A stretch of DNA of 64,000 nucleotides, from NCBI GenBank assembly GCA_037444575.1, contig JBBIME010000003.1:186001-250000 (forward strand), read 5' to 3'. Source of the stretch: Bacteriovorax sp037444575. GTDB lineage: Bacteria > Bdellovibrionota > Bacteriovoracia > Bacteriovoracales > Bacteriovoracaceae. The translations under genes were made by a program, and so were the position numbers. The notes beneath the pieces were generated by a model. The model had not been told where the DNA came from and made no database searches. It worked only from the letters and a program-made list of their open reading frames with translations. This document shows, piece after piece, positions 32,756-41,777 of this stretch (the first letter of the stretch is position 1; every line of letters begins with the position of its first letter).

Positions 32756-33751
32756 ATGAGTCTTCCAGCAAAAAAATTAACATCCAGTGAACTTAAACTT
32801 CTTCAAGAAGAAAGAAATAATTTTAATGCCGAACTTTTGTACGAGTTTTATCACAACTTTGAGTCCCCCCACACTCGAAAATCTTATCGCATAGACATCT
32901 CTCAATTTTTTGAATTTTTAAGAGACAACTTCTCTACTATTTCAAATTATCACGATATCAAGAGAGTTCATTTAGTTGCTTTTAAAAATTGGCTGTCAGA
33001 TTCTGGTCTTGCTCCAAAAAGTGTTAATCGCAAAATGGCCGCTAATTCTAGTTTTTTTGATTTTTTGGTTGAGAAAAATATTCTGCAATTTAACCCAACA
33101 ACTTCTATAAAACGACCTCGTCAAGAAGTTGTGACTCCTACAAATGATGTCAGTGATGAACAAATTAGACACCTGCTTGAATTAGTAGATGCCCAAAAAG
33201 GCCCAGGACTTCTTCATCGCGCGGTTATCTATACCCTTTTCACAACTGGAATTCGTAAAGCTGAGCTGATTAATTTACGCTTAAAAAATTTCTACATGAA
33301 AGATGGATTTTACATAATTGAAATTCGTGCCAAAGGTGGAAAACATCTTACAAAAGTTATTCATCCAAAATGCGCTGAAGTCATAAATGATTATCTTGAT
33401 TATTTAAAGACAGAATCTAATGAGAATTTACATCCAGAAGATTGGATCTTTAGACCCTCTAAAAACCCACTTGATCCTAGTCATATTATTAAACCACTCA
33501 ATCCAAAATCAGTGGATTATATTATAAAAACCTGGTGTGCTAAGGCCGGGATTGATCAAAGAATTTCACCTCACTCTGCAAGAGCAAGTTATATTGGTTC
33601 TGCTTTGGAGAGTGGAATGGATTTATATAAAATTTCTCGCGATGTGGGGCACGCTTCAGTTAAAACCACTGAGGAATATAATAAGCGCCGTCAAAAGCTT
33701 CAAGATAGCCCTGTCTTTGGATTGGGGTTTTTGAAGAAGACAAAGGAGTAA
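32756..33751 (+). CDS. tyrosine recombinase (XerC/D-like)
   Basis: 331 residues. An N-terminal SAM-like core-binding domain (about 20-110) precedes the catalytic domain with all active residues: R167 (TTGIRKAEL), K196 (KGGK), H273 and R276 (SPHSARASY), H299 (VGHAS) and the nucleophile Y308 (TTEEYNKR). The length is slightly above chromosomal Xer proteins (about 300). No prophage or integron genes are adjacent, so either a Xer-type resolvase or a solitary integrase is possible. Confidence 0.88.
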   Translation: MSLPAKKLTSSELKLLQEERNNFNAELLYEFYHNFESPHTRKSYRIDISQFFEFLRDNFSTISNYHDIKRVHLVAFKNWLSDSGLAPKSVNRKMAANSSFFDFLVEKNILQFNPTTSIKRPRQEVVTPTNDVSDEQIRHLLELVDAQKGPGLLHRAVIYTLFTTGIRKAELINLRLKNFYMKDGFYIIEIRAKGGKHLTKVIHPKCAEVINDYLDYLKTESNENLHPEDWIFRPSKNPLDPSHIIKPLNPKSVDYIIKTWCAKAGIDQRISPHSARASYIGSALESGMDLYKISRDVGHASVKTTEEYNKRRQKLQDSPVFGLGFLKKTKE

Positions 33752-33844
33752 TTGCCCAAATTTTGTGGCACTCATTAGATCTCCCCTCCTAGAGTTACAG
33801 TTTTATTCTGATTATTCCGACAAGACTGGTACAATATTGGAATA

Positions 33845-35623
33845 ATGATGAAACTAAACTTACTCCTCATTTCAGCTCTTCTTTTTAACACTGCTTTAGG
33901 AGCGGATAAAAATCCTGCTAAGGCCAAAGAACAATATGGTGCTGTTACCACTCAGGAAGATGGTACTCTTCAAAAATTGCTTTCAGTTCCGGGCGTTGAT
34001 GAAAAATATAAAGAATGCCAAAAGAATCATCCGACTGATCTAGATAAAATTCCTGAATGCATCTGGAGCAACATTACCCCAGATCAACAAAAACAAGTCA
34101 AAGATCTCTATGCTCAAGAAGATAAGAAAAATGCAACTGCGGCCCCAGTTGACGCCAATGCTGCTGCTGTTGATGCTACCGTAGGTAAAAAAACATTTAA
34201 AGCGGATCTAACAGATCGCAAGCTTGACGTGGGAATTGATTATAAAAGTGATCCTACTGTGAAAGCCCTTTCAGACTTTTTTGGGAAAAAATTGGATGAA
34301 GCTTTAAATGGAAATCCAAAAGATGCCAAAGATAAATCAGTATCAAGCGTAGATCACAAAAAATTTATCGATCTTTACACCAACGAACTTGGTAAATCAG
34401 TGGTGAATGCTTTTACTTCTTATTGTATGGAAACAAAATCGACATGTGTATCTGGCAGTTCTCAATGTTTGATCGACAGTGATCCTAATGAGAGAAAGAA
34501 AGATATTAAATCGAATTTGGATTATCTAAGACAACACTCTACATTTTCTGATAGCGAAGGAGAGGTTTGGAAAAAATGTATCGCCGATGTTTCCAAAGTC
34601 TGCTACGAAACTGACTCCAAAGAAACAGACCCAACTAAAGCCTACTCTCGAGACAGAGCTTGCGTGATTATGGACTTCGTTAAATCTGCTAGAAAAAGCT
34701 TACAGGCGGCCAATGATCAAAAAACTTTTTACGATGGATTAAAAGCACAAGGTATAGCGAATGTTGCTTTTAACGTGAAGGCCATAGATAATAATGACAA
34801 AAAACTTACTGCCGATCAGCTTACTCAAATTACATCAGAAGATATTGGAAAAGATTTTAAAAATAAAGATAATAAAACTGAAAATATTGCAAAAGTCACT
34901 ACTGACATTCAAAAAGAAGCGGATGAATGTACAAAAGACAACGCCAAAATTAATGACCAAGAAAAATGTAAAAAATTTCTTGATACTAACGCTAATAAAA
35001 ACTCCGATGCTGTGGCCGAATTTGGTTTAAGACAATTTGCCAAAGGTGATGATCTAAGCGAAAAATTAAAGAATGATGATAGCGTTAAGGCCTACCTAAA
35101 AGAAGAAGGTTATTCAGATTCCGAAATTCAACAGATGACCAGCAAAGACAAAATCCAAGGCGTAAGAGACCAAATTGCAAAACGATATGAAAACGAAAAA
35201 AATGCAATTATTAAGGCAATGGCCGATAAGGTTTCGAGAAAGACTGCTTCAACAGATGGCAAAATTGAAGAGAAAGATGCAAATAATAAAATGTCTTTAA
35301 TAAAAGAAGACTTAAAGAATAGAAATGAGGATTTAAAAAACCTTATTCACTTTAACAATATTGTTTCATCTTATTTAACAATCGAAGACCAAAACAAAAA
35401 ATCTTCTCGAAACACAGCTTCTCTTTTTGCTGAAGTTCAAAGTTACAACGGTGCTGATGCTGAGAAATTAAAAGATAATTTAAAAAATAATAAAGATTTA
35501 AAACAAGATCAGACCAGTTCAAACTTAGATGTTAATACAATTAACAAAAGCTTAATTCAGGGATATATTGACGATCCAAACGCCAACGCCAAAGGAAACA
35601 ACGCCCCTACTCAGAATCCATAA
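33845..35623 (+). CDS. large secreted Lys/Asp/Asn-rich protein, unknown function
   Basis: 592 residues. Signal peptide about 1-20 (ending ALGA). The mature protein is extremely hydrophilic: lysine, aspartate, asparagine and glutamine dominate, with long helical stretches, especially residues 310-560. It includes several cysteines between residues ~55 and 275 (KECQKNHP, YCMETKSTC, SSQCLID, KVCYE, ACVIMD), which could form disulfides. No catalytic motif is visible. It stands alone, convergent with a lipoprotein gene. Secreted or periplasmic; role unknown. Confidence 0.65.
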   Translation: MMKLNLLLISALLFNTALGADKNPAKAKEQYGAVTTQEDGTLQKLLSVPGVDEKYKECQKNHPTDLDKIPECIWSNITPDQQKQVKDLYAQEDKKNATAAPVDANAAAVDATVGKKTFKADLTDRKLDVGIDYKSDPTVKALSDFFGKKLDEALNGNPKDAKDKSVSSVDHKKFIDLYTNELGKSVVNAFTSYCMETKSTCVSGSSQCLIDSDPNERKKDIKSNLDYLRQHSTFSDSEGEVWKKCIADVSKVCYETDSKETDPTKAYSRDRACVIMDFVKSARKSLQAANDQKTFYDGLKAQGIANVAFNVKAIDNNDKKLTADQLTQITSEDIGKDFKNKDNKTENIAKVTTDIQKEADECTKDNAKINDQEKCKKFLDTNANKNSDAVAEFGLRQFAKGDDLSEKLKNDDSVKAYLKEEGYSDSEIQQMTSKDKIQGVRDQIAKRYENEKNAIIKAMADKVSRKTASTDGKIEEKDANNKMSLIKEDLKNRNEDLKNLIHFNNIVSSYLTIEDQNKKSSRNTASLFAEVQSYNGADAEKLKDNLKNNKDLKQDQTSSNLDVNTINKSLIQGYIDDPNANAKGNNAPTQNP

Positions 35624-35635
35624 TAATTTGATTTA

Positions 35636-36337
35636 TTATCGTGAAGTAAAACTCTGCTCGTAATTAGAAAATTTATTTCTATCGAGTGAGCTACAAAGTT
35701 GTTGGCTTGAATAGTACTCATCCATCCCCAAAACTTGCCCATTTGTATAATCGATTTGAGTTCTCACTTTAAATTTTTCAGCATTACTAATTTTGTAAGT
35801 GAGATCAGGTTGCTGGACGAAATAATTTAAAACGAATCCATCTAATTGCTCTCTAATAAACGAGATCTGAATTTTGAAATTTTGTTGAGTCGTCGTATTA
35901 GAAACTGGTTGGTTCGTTAAAATTGAAGGACACAATTGAGCAAGGTAACCACTTGTATCTGTCTCAACCTTTCCAAAAAATTGGTTTGAAGTATTGGTTG
36001 GAAAATATGAAAGACCATTATTTTGGTCATAATTCATAGTCGTTGTGACCTGATAGCTAGTCACATTATTTCCACAATCTGTTTTTTTGGCCAAAAAGAT
36101 GAAGCGACTTCCCAGAAAGTTAGCTCCTCTAAAATTTTTTGATTTTGACTGGTAGGCATAACAGATTCGAGTTGCTATATTTCTCTCATCAACAGATAAA
36201 GGTCTCTCTTCAGCAAGAATGGCGCTGACATTAAAGCTACTTGTGTTACCTAGTTTGCTATTGCCGCCACCACAGCTAGATAAGATAATGGATGTTGAAA
36301 GTGTAATAAATGTTTTAAAGCTTGCAGGCCTTCTCAT
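35636..36337 (-). CDS. lipoprotein, unknown function
   Basis: 233 residues. N-terminal lipoprotein signal with lipobox LSSC followed by GGGNSKLG, a flexible linker. The rest is a beta-rich domain with cysteines (RICYAYQ, TDCGNN, LCPSI, QLCSSL). The family is not recognised. Divergent from mnmD, with about 30 bp between starts. Confidence 0.65.
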   Translation of the reverse strand: MRRPASFKTFITLSTSIILSSCGGGNSKLGNTSSFNVSAILAEERPLSVDERNIATRICYAYQSKSKNFRGANFLGSRFIFLAKKTDCGNNVTSYQVTTTMNYDQNNGLSYFPTNTSNQFFGKVETDTSGYLAQLCPSILTNQPVSNTTTQQNFKIQISFIREQLDGFVLNYFVQQPDLTYKISNAEKFKVRTQIDYTNGQVLGMDEYYSSQQLCSSLDRNKFSNYEQSFTSR

Positions 36338-36368
36338 ATTAACTTCTATCGGATAAGGGAAAAAAAAT

Positions 36369-37136
36369 TTGACTGAATTTAAGGGAAAATTAGGAAATTA
36401 TAAAATCGTAAAGACTGAAGATAATACTGAAACGATTTACTCTGAATATTTCGATGAAGCTTGTCACAACTTATCAGGCGCGTACGAAGAAACTCTCCAC
36501 AACTACATAGAAGGATGCCAAATCCCCAAGCTATTTAGTCAGAATTTAGATTTTACTGTTCTCGATGTAGGATTTGGAGTGGGTGTTGGATTAAAAGCAC
36601 TTATTGATCAACTCAAACTAAGTCCAAATTTTAAATCCAAACTCTCCTATTACTCCATTGAACTCGATGAATCTCTTCTTTTATGGTCACTGAAAAATAC
36701 TCTTCCCTATTTAAGTCTTTCAAAAACTGAAATTGAAGGCCTTATTTTCTATGAAGGAAGTTATGAATCCGTTGCGATCAAGATCTTTCTCGGCGATGGC
36801 AGAATAACATTGCCACTGGCCCACAGATTAAATTTAATTCTGCCTCTTGATGCCATTTTTCAAGATGCATTTTCTCCAAAAAAAAATCCTACTCTTTGGA
36901 GTGTTGAATGGTTTAGCTTTCTAAGGAGCATTTCTCGCGAAAGCATACTTTTATCCACTTATAGCTCCTCTATCAGCATTAGAAAGTCTTTAATCGCTGC
37001 CGGATGGACCATTGAAAACGGCCGTGGATTTGCCTTAAAAAGAACCATGACAAAGGCAAGCTTAACTGGTGTCACCTCTCCAGAACTCCTGGACCAAATG
37101 AAACGTTCTCCCTCTCTTGAAATACGCGACAAATGA
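36369..37136 (+). CDS. mnmD: MnmD-like tRNA (5-aminomethyl-2-thiouridine) methyltransferase
   Basis: 255 residues. The S-adenosylmethionine site is visible as VLDVGFGVGVGLKAL (about 60-75). The family signature of the MnmC N-terminal domain is DAIFQDAFSPKKNPTLW, followed by a C-terminal strand with GWTIENGRGFALKRTM. It methylates the wobble-uridine side chain made by MnmE/MnmG. The oxidase domain of bifunctional MnmC is absent, so this is the stand-alone MnmD form. The start is TTG at 36369 with AAGGG upstream. Confidence 0.8.
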   Translation: MTEFKGKLGNYKIVKTEDNTETIYSEYFDEACHNLSGAYEETLHNYIEGCQIPKLFSQNLDFTVLDVGFGVGVGLKALIDQLKLSPNFKSKLSYYSIELDESLLLWSLKNTLPYLSLSKTEIEGLIFYEGSYESVAIKIFLGDGRITLPLAHRLNLILPLDAIFQDAFSPKKNPTLWSVEWFSFLRSISRESILLSTYSSSISIRKSLIAAGWTIENGRGFALKRTMTKASLTGVTSPELLDQMKRSPSLEIRDK

Positions 37137-37181
37137 ATTAAGATATTCATGTGTCCTTAATAAATTCTCACGAGGAATAAA

Positions 37182-38525
37182 ATGGCCCAAGTCATATTGA
37201 TCGAAGATAATAAAACATTAAATGATCTCATCTCTATTAATCTTACGACTTATCTTGGACTTGACGTCATTCAAAGAAAAGATGCTCAAGATGCTTTAAG
37301 CCTCTTAAGTATCCTTCCTAATATTGATTTAATTATTACTACAAAGAAAGTTGCAGATGAACCTACTTCTGAAATTTTAAGCCATCATATCAATTCTAAC
37401 AAACTCGACACTGGACTTATTATTTTAGGATCAGATCAAGCACAAAAAAATGATTTTACGGTTAGTATTCCCGACCCCAAAAACTGGGAACAAGTCATCC
37501 ATGCCTCTGCGAAAATTTTAGGTATTAATGAAGATGTACTAGCTAAAAAAGCAGTGCCTGATTATATTCCAGTTCCGGTGAGATACTTTTTAAATCTTGA
37601 TAGCAGCAATTGCGATGTATTCATTCGAATTAAAAAATCTCCAACTGAATATCAGTTCGTTAAGAGAATTCATAATGGCGATAGTTTTTCAAAAGATTCT
37701 ATTAAGCATTATCTGGATCAAGGTCTCGAAAATTTTCATATCGCTAAAGAGAACTACAAAAACTTTACTATTTTTCTTTCCAATCGACTGGTTGAAAAAA
37801 TGGATTCACCTAATCTTGAAATCACTCAAAGAATTCAACTTATGGGAGAATCCTATGATGTTGCAATTGGAGAAATCAGCAAGTTTGGTTTTAACAGCGA
37901 AACAATACAATTAACAGAATCGATCATTGCAAATATGATTAAGACATTCGAAAAGTCTCCAGAGATGTCTAATCTTCTACATAAAGTTGTTAACTCTCAT
38001 ACAGGACTTCTCTATCAGCGCTGTCACATGACTTCTGTTGTTGCCAGCGAAATTATTAAAAATTTAAAATTCAATGATCGACTAGCATTTGAGAAAATAG
38101 CCTACGCATCTTTCTTTCACGATATCATGCTTGCAGATAAGGAAGAGCTAACAAAAATAAATTCTTTTGATGATCTTGAAAAAGCACATTTAAATGAAAA
38201 TGATTGGGACTTAGTTTTAAATCATGCAATGGATGCATCTATTCTCATACGAAAACATCCAGAGGCCCCATTAGGCGTGGATGAAATCATTAAGCATCAT
38301 CATGGATCTCTAAACGGAAAAGGTTTTTCGAGCGCCATCGAGAAACTTCCCAATCTTTCAAAAATATTTATTATCGCTCACAATTTTGTATTCGAACTTC
38401 TTCGTTTTAAAGAATATGGAGGAAAAGCAAAACCGATTACCGATGAACTCTACAAGCGATATCCTCACCCAGATGTGGTTGTCATCATCAAAGCTCTAGA
38501 GAAAACTCTCAAAAAGAAAAAATAA
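37182..38525 (+). CDS. degenerate receiver plus HD-GYP-like domain protein (tandem copy 1)
   Basis: 447 residues. The N-terminal receiver-like domain (1-115) keeps the acidic IEDN but lacks the phospho-accepting aspartate (DLIITTKK). A middle domain (about 130-205) has VPVRYFLNLDS and CDVFIRIKKS, as seen in Bdellovibrio-type HD-GYP proteins. The C-terminal HD domain has H282, H313-D314 (FFHDIML), H348 and H372-H374 with HHHGSLNGKGF in place of the classical HHExxDGxGYP. It is therefore a divergent HD-GYP that may bind or cleave c-di-GMP. GAGG precedes the ATG. Clearly duplicated by the next gene. Confidence 0.8.
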   Translation: MAQVILIEDNKTLNDLISINLTTYLGLDVIQRKDAQDALSLLSILPNIDLIITTKKVADEPTSEILSHHINSNKLDTGLIILGSDQAQKNDFTVSIPDPKNWEQVIHASAKILGINEDVLAKKAVPDYIPVPVRYFLNLDSSNCDVFIRIKKSPTEYQFVKRIHNGDSFSKDSIKHYLDQGLENFHIAKENYKNFTIFLSNRLVEKMDSPNLEITQRIQLMGESYDVAIGEISKFGFNSETIQLTESIIANMIKTFEKSPEMSNLLHKVVNSHTGLLYQRCHMTSVVASEIIKNLKFNDRLAFEKIAYASFFHDIMLADKEELTKINSFDDLEKAHLNENDWDLVLNHAMDASILIRKHPEAPLGVDEIIKHHHGSLNGKGFSSAIEKLPNLSKIFIIAHNFVFELLRFKEYGGKAKPITDELYKRYPHPDVVVIIKALEKTLKKKK

Positions 38526-38644
38526 ATTTCATTGAAATAATTCCTCTTACAACTTCATATTGAATCTTTAGTGATGCAATACTTGTAAAACATTCAAGAT
38601 TGATTACCATAGTATTACTGACTTTTATTTCAAGAGGAAATTAA

Positions 38645-39988
38645 ATGGCCCAAGTGATACTTATTGAAAATGACCAAACTTTAAACGAACTTCTATCAGT
38701 CAACCTTACAACCTACCTAGATATCGATTTAATTAAAAGAGCTAATGCTCAAGAAACTTTAAACCTATTAACAATACTTCCAAATGTTGAATTGATTATC
38801 ACGAATTCAAAAGTTGGAGATGAACCAACTTTAGAAATTTTAGAACACTATATTGCATCTAATAAATTAGAAACAGCTTTAATTGTTATAGGTCCAGATC
38901 ATAAAGCAAAAAATGACTACAGTGTTTATATTCCCAATTCAAAGGACTGGGAAAAAGTAGTCCGCAGCTCGGCCAAAATTTTAGGTGCAGATGAAGATGT
39001 AATTGATAAAAAAACTGCTCCCGATTACGTTGCTGTGCCCGTAAGATATTTTTTAAATATAGACAACACCAATTGCGATGTTTTTATTCGCATAAAAAAA
39101 TCATCATCTGAATATCAATACGTAAAAAGAATTCACAAAGGAGATTCTTTCTCAAAAGATTCAATAAAACGATACATAGAGCAAGGTCTTGAAAATTTCC
39201 ATGTCTCCAAAGAAGATCATAAAAACTTTGCAATTTATCTTTCCAATCGTTTGGTTGAAAAAATTGATTCTCCCAATATGGACGTTTCACAGAAAGTTGC
39301 AATCATGGGAGAGTCTTTTGAAATTGCAGTTGAAGAAATTAGCAAACTTGGATTTAACAGCGAAAATATTCAGCTAATGGAATCCATTATCCTAAGCATG
39401 CTTAAGAATGTTGAAAAATCTCCAGAGATGTCAAATCTTCTTCATAAAGTAATAAATTCTGATACGGGATTAATTTTCCAGCAAACTCATATGATATCTA
39501 TCGTTGCCTGCGAAATGCTTCGAAATTTAGGATATGATGACCCAAAGATTTTTGAGCAAATAGCCTATGCTGCATTTTTTCATGATATTACACTGGCAGA
39601 ACGAGAAAATCTTTCAAAGATAAATTGCTACCAAGAGTTAGAAGGTGCCAGTTTTAACGAAAGAGATTGGGATAAGGTTTTTAATCACGCTTTCGAATCT
39701 GCTGAGCTTGTACGCAAACATTCAGAGGCCCCTGTTGGCGTTGATGAAATTATCAGATGCCACCATGGAACAACTAACGGAAAGGGCTTTTCTAACGACA
39801 TTGAAAGACTCCCAGATCTTGTCAAAGTCTTCATTATCGCTCACCATTTTGTTTTAGAACTCGTTCTCTTTAAGGAAAATGGCGGCGATCCAAAACCAGT
39901 ACTTGATGAGCTCTATAGACGTTATCCTGGTGCTGGTGTAATGAATATAATTAAGGCACTGGAAAAAACTCTTAAGAAGAAAAAGTAA
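38645..39988 (+). CDS. degenerate receiver plus HD-GYP-like domain protein (tandem copy 2)
   Basis: 447 residues, identical in length and layout to the preceding gene and similar throughout. The receiver again lacks the acceptor aspartate (ELIITNSK). The metal-binding residues of the HD domain are kept (THMISIV, FFHDITLAE, NHAFESA, RCHHGTTNGKGF). An AGAGGA site precedes the ATG. The FabK-like gene starts four bases after its stop, so the three genes probably form an operon. Its role is probably as for copy 1: c-di-GMP binding or turnover, with phosphorylation-independent input. Confidence 0.8.
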   Translation: MAQVILIENDQTLNELLSVNLTTYLDIDLIKRANAQETLNLLTILPNVELIITNSKVGDEPTLEILEHYIASNKLETALIVIGPDHKAKNDYSVYIPNSKDWEKVVRSSAKILGADEDVIDKKTAPDYVAVPVRYFLNIDNTNCDVFIRIKKSSSEYQYVKRIHKGDSFSKDSIKRYIEQGLENFHVSKEDHKNFAIYLSNRLVEKIDSPNMDVSQKVAIMGESFEIAVEEISKLGFNSENIQLMESIILSMLKNVEKSPEMSNLLHKVINSDTGLIFQQTHMISIVACEMLRNLGYDDPKIFEQIAYAAFFHDITLAERENLSKINCYQELEGASFNERDWDKVFNHAFESAELVRKHSEAPVGVDEIIRCHHGTTNGKGFSNDIERLPDLVKVFIIAHHFVLELVLFKENGGDPKPVLDELYRRYPGAGVMNIIKALEKTLKKKK

Positions 39989-39992
39989 CTTA

Positions 39993-40946
39993 ATGAAAAA
40001 TAAAATTACAGATCTTTTAGGAATCGAATACCCCATCATTCAAGGTGGGATGGTTTGGGTTTCTGGCGGCAAATTAGCTGCCGCGGTCTCACGCGCTGGA
40101 GGTTTAGGCCTTATTGGGGCAGGATCCATGAAACCAGAGCTTCTTAAAGAGCATATTAGTAAGGCCCAGTCGTTAACGACTAGGCCAATTGGAGTTAATG
40201 TTCCGCTTTTGTATGAAAAAGCAAAAGAGCAAATTGATACATCCCTCTTATTGGGAATAAAAATATTTTTTACATCTGCCGGAAGTCCAAAAAAATTTAC
40301 AAATTACCTAAAAGATCAGGGAGCAATTGTTGTCCATGTGACAAGCTCTCCAGAGTTAGCAATTAAATGTGAAGAGGCCGGAGTTGACGCCGTTGTCGCC
40401 GAAGGATTTGAGGCCGGTGGACATAATGGTCGAGACGAAATAACGACAATGGCACTCATTCCTCAAGTCAGAGATGCTATTAAAATTCCTCTTATTGCTG
40501 CCGGAGGAATTGGTGATGGAAGAGGAATTCTTGCTGCATTTTCTTTAGGAGCTGATGGCGTGCAAATGGGAACGCGGTTTCTCATGACCCAGGAATCAAG
40601 TGCTCATCAAAATTTTAAAGATATTCTGCTACAGGCAACGCCATCCTCTACAAAAACTCTTATGAAAGCAACCGTCCCTGTTCGTTTGTTTGAAAATCAA
40701 TTTGCCAAAGAAATTATGCAGATTGAAGAATCATTTCACGGTGAAGATTTAAAGCAAAAATTAAACGAACACTTAGGAAAATTCAGAGCAAAATATGGAA
40801 TGCTGGATGGAGATCTTTCTAATGGTGAATTAGAAATTGGAGAGATTGTTAGTTTGATAAAAAACGTTCCAAGTGTTGAGGAAGTTTTTAAAGAGCTTAT
40901 ATCCGATTATCAAATGGCCTTAAAAAAACTTCCTTCCAAAATATAA
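39993..40946 (+). CDS. FabK-like enoyl-ACP reductase / nitronate monooxygenase family flavoprotein
   Basis: 317 residues, an FMN-dependent TIM barrel. Family motifs are YPIIQGGMVWVSGG at the start, AVVAEGFEAGGHNG (the FabK-type EGxEAGGHxG) near residue 140, LIAAGGIGDGRGI, and GADGVQMGTRFLMT for phosphate binding. FabK reduces enoyl-ACP in fatty-acid synthesis; the related nitronate monooxygenases share the fold, so the exact reaction is not certain, though the motifs favour FabK. It follows the HD-GYP-like pair by four bases. Confidence 0.8.
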   Translation: MKNKITDLLGIEYPIIQGGMVWVSGGKLAAAVSRAGGLGLIGAGSMKPELLKEHISKAQSLTTRPIGVNVPLLYEKAKEQIDTSLLLGIKIFFTSAGSPKKFTNYLKDQGAIVVHVTSSPELAIKCEEAGVDAVVAEGFEAGGHNGRDEITTMALIPQVRDAIKIPLIAAGGIGDGRGILAAFSLGADGVQMGTRFLMTQESSAHQNFKDILLQATPSSTKTLMKATVPVRLFENQFAKEIMQIEESFHGEDLKQKLNEHLGKFRAKYGMLDGDLSNGELEIGEIVSLIKNVPSVEEVFKELISDYQMALKKLPSKI

Positions 40947-40996
40947 AATCCGGCAATTTTTTTAACCTAAAAACATTTTAATATAAAGACCAAAGA

Positions 40997-41045
40997 TTCC
41001 AGCACACCAATCTGGTGCAAAAGCACTAAGAAAAGTGTGTTGGAA
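40997..41045. other. long interrupted hairpin between convergent genes
   Basis: TTCCAGCACAC (40997-41007) pairs with GTGTGTTGGAA (41035-41045) at 10 of 11 positions. An inner hairpin GTGC-AAAA-GCAC (41015-41026) lies between. No strong T-run follows on either strand. It may act as a terminator for the convergent genes at 40946 and 41057, or be a small structured RNA or binding site. Confidence 0.4.
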
Positions 41046-41056
41046 CTTAAAGAGAC

Positions 41057-41596
41057 TTAATTACATGCCCTGTTTACCGCGTCCCTAATATGCAATTCAT
41101 AGAATTCACCATTTTTGCCACTAAATGCAAAATCAAATGAATCAAGTTGTAATTGGTTATTTACATAATAGAAATTTATACTTCTGTTATGATTAACTGA
41201 TGGATCTAAGTCGAATACTGAAATACCGAATAAATCAAATACAAACAATCCTAACTTTTCCCAACGTGCATCCATTTGAAATTCATGAGAGCTTGATAAC
41301 TTGATTTTTGCATAATCAACTGGTCTAAAGACTCCATCGCCCATATCAAAAAAATCTGTCCCAGAATCAGATTGAGTGAAAAGGCTAACTTTCCTTTGCC
41401 CATGTACCTTGCAAATCCATCTAGAGCTACCCTTATCTAAAACGGTTGTAGAAATATCATGTAAAACAGAGCACGACACGGCCTGTTTGCTCTCTCCGGT
41501 AGCAACGTTTTCCATTTCCATCGTTATACAAATATTTTTACTCCCGGCATACGCCGTCATGGAAATGAAGCTTAAAATAAAGACTAAAATTTTCAT
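41057..41596 (-). CDS. secreted protein with cysteines, unknown function
   Basis: 179 residues. Signal peptide about 1-17 (ending AYA). The mature protein is beta-rich, with cysteines near the start (NICITME, VSCSVLHD, WICKVHG) and at the end (NRACN). An RBS-like GGAG lies just before the ATG. It is divergent from a TIGR02147-like regulator gene at 41778, which mirrors the pairing of such proteins with a regulator in the first 12 kb, but no GTGTTT-N20-AAACAC element is present here. Confidence 0.65.
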   Translation of the reverse strand: MKILVFILSFISMTAYAGSKNICITMEMENVATGESKQAVSCSVLHDISTTVLDKGSSRWICKVHGQRKVSLFTQSDSGTDFFDMGDGVFRPVDYAKIKLSSSHEFQMDARWEKLGLFVFDLFGISVFDLDPSVNHNRSINFYYVNNQLQLDSFDFAFSGKNGEFYELHIRDAVNRACN

Positions 41597-41661
41597 AAAT
41601 TCTCCCTTCTTACAAATTCCTTATTAAAGAGGCATCAAATTTATAGCAACAAAGTATTGAG

Positions 41662-41768
41662 ATAACCAGAAATCTACCAAAATATCCTTCGCATTAGTGC
41701 AAAAATATTTGCATAAAACTCTAACCATGGTTCAAAAGATTTACATACCACTAACAATTTCTGGTAAT
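41662..41768. promoter_or_regulatory. distal inverted repeat and palindromes upstream of the second TIGR02147-like gene
   Basis: ATAACCAGAAAT (41662-41673) and ATTTCTGGTAAT (41757-41768) are inverted copies (11 of 12). Between them are the palindromes TGCAAA-AATA-TTTGCA (41698-41713) and AACCATGGTT (41723-41732), which share the AACCA/TGGTT core. They fill the divergent intergenic region between genes starting at 41596 and 41778. Confidence 0.35.
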
Positions 41769-41777
41769 ATAATTATC

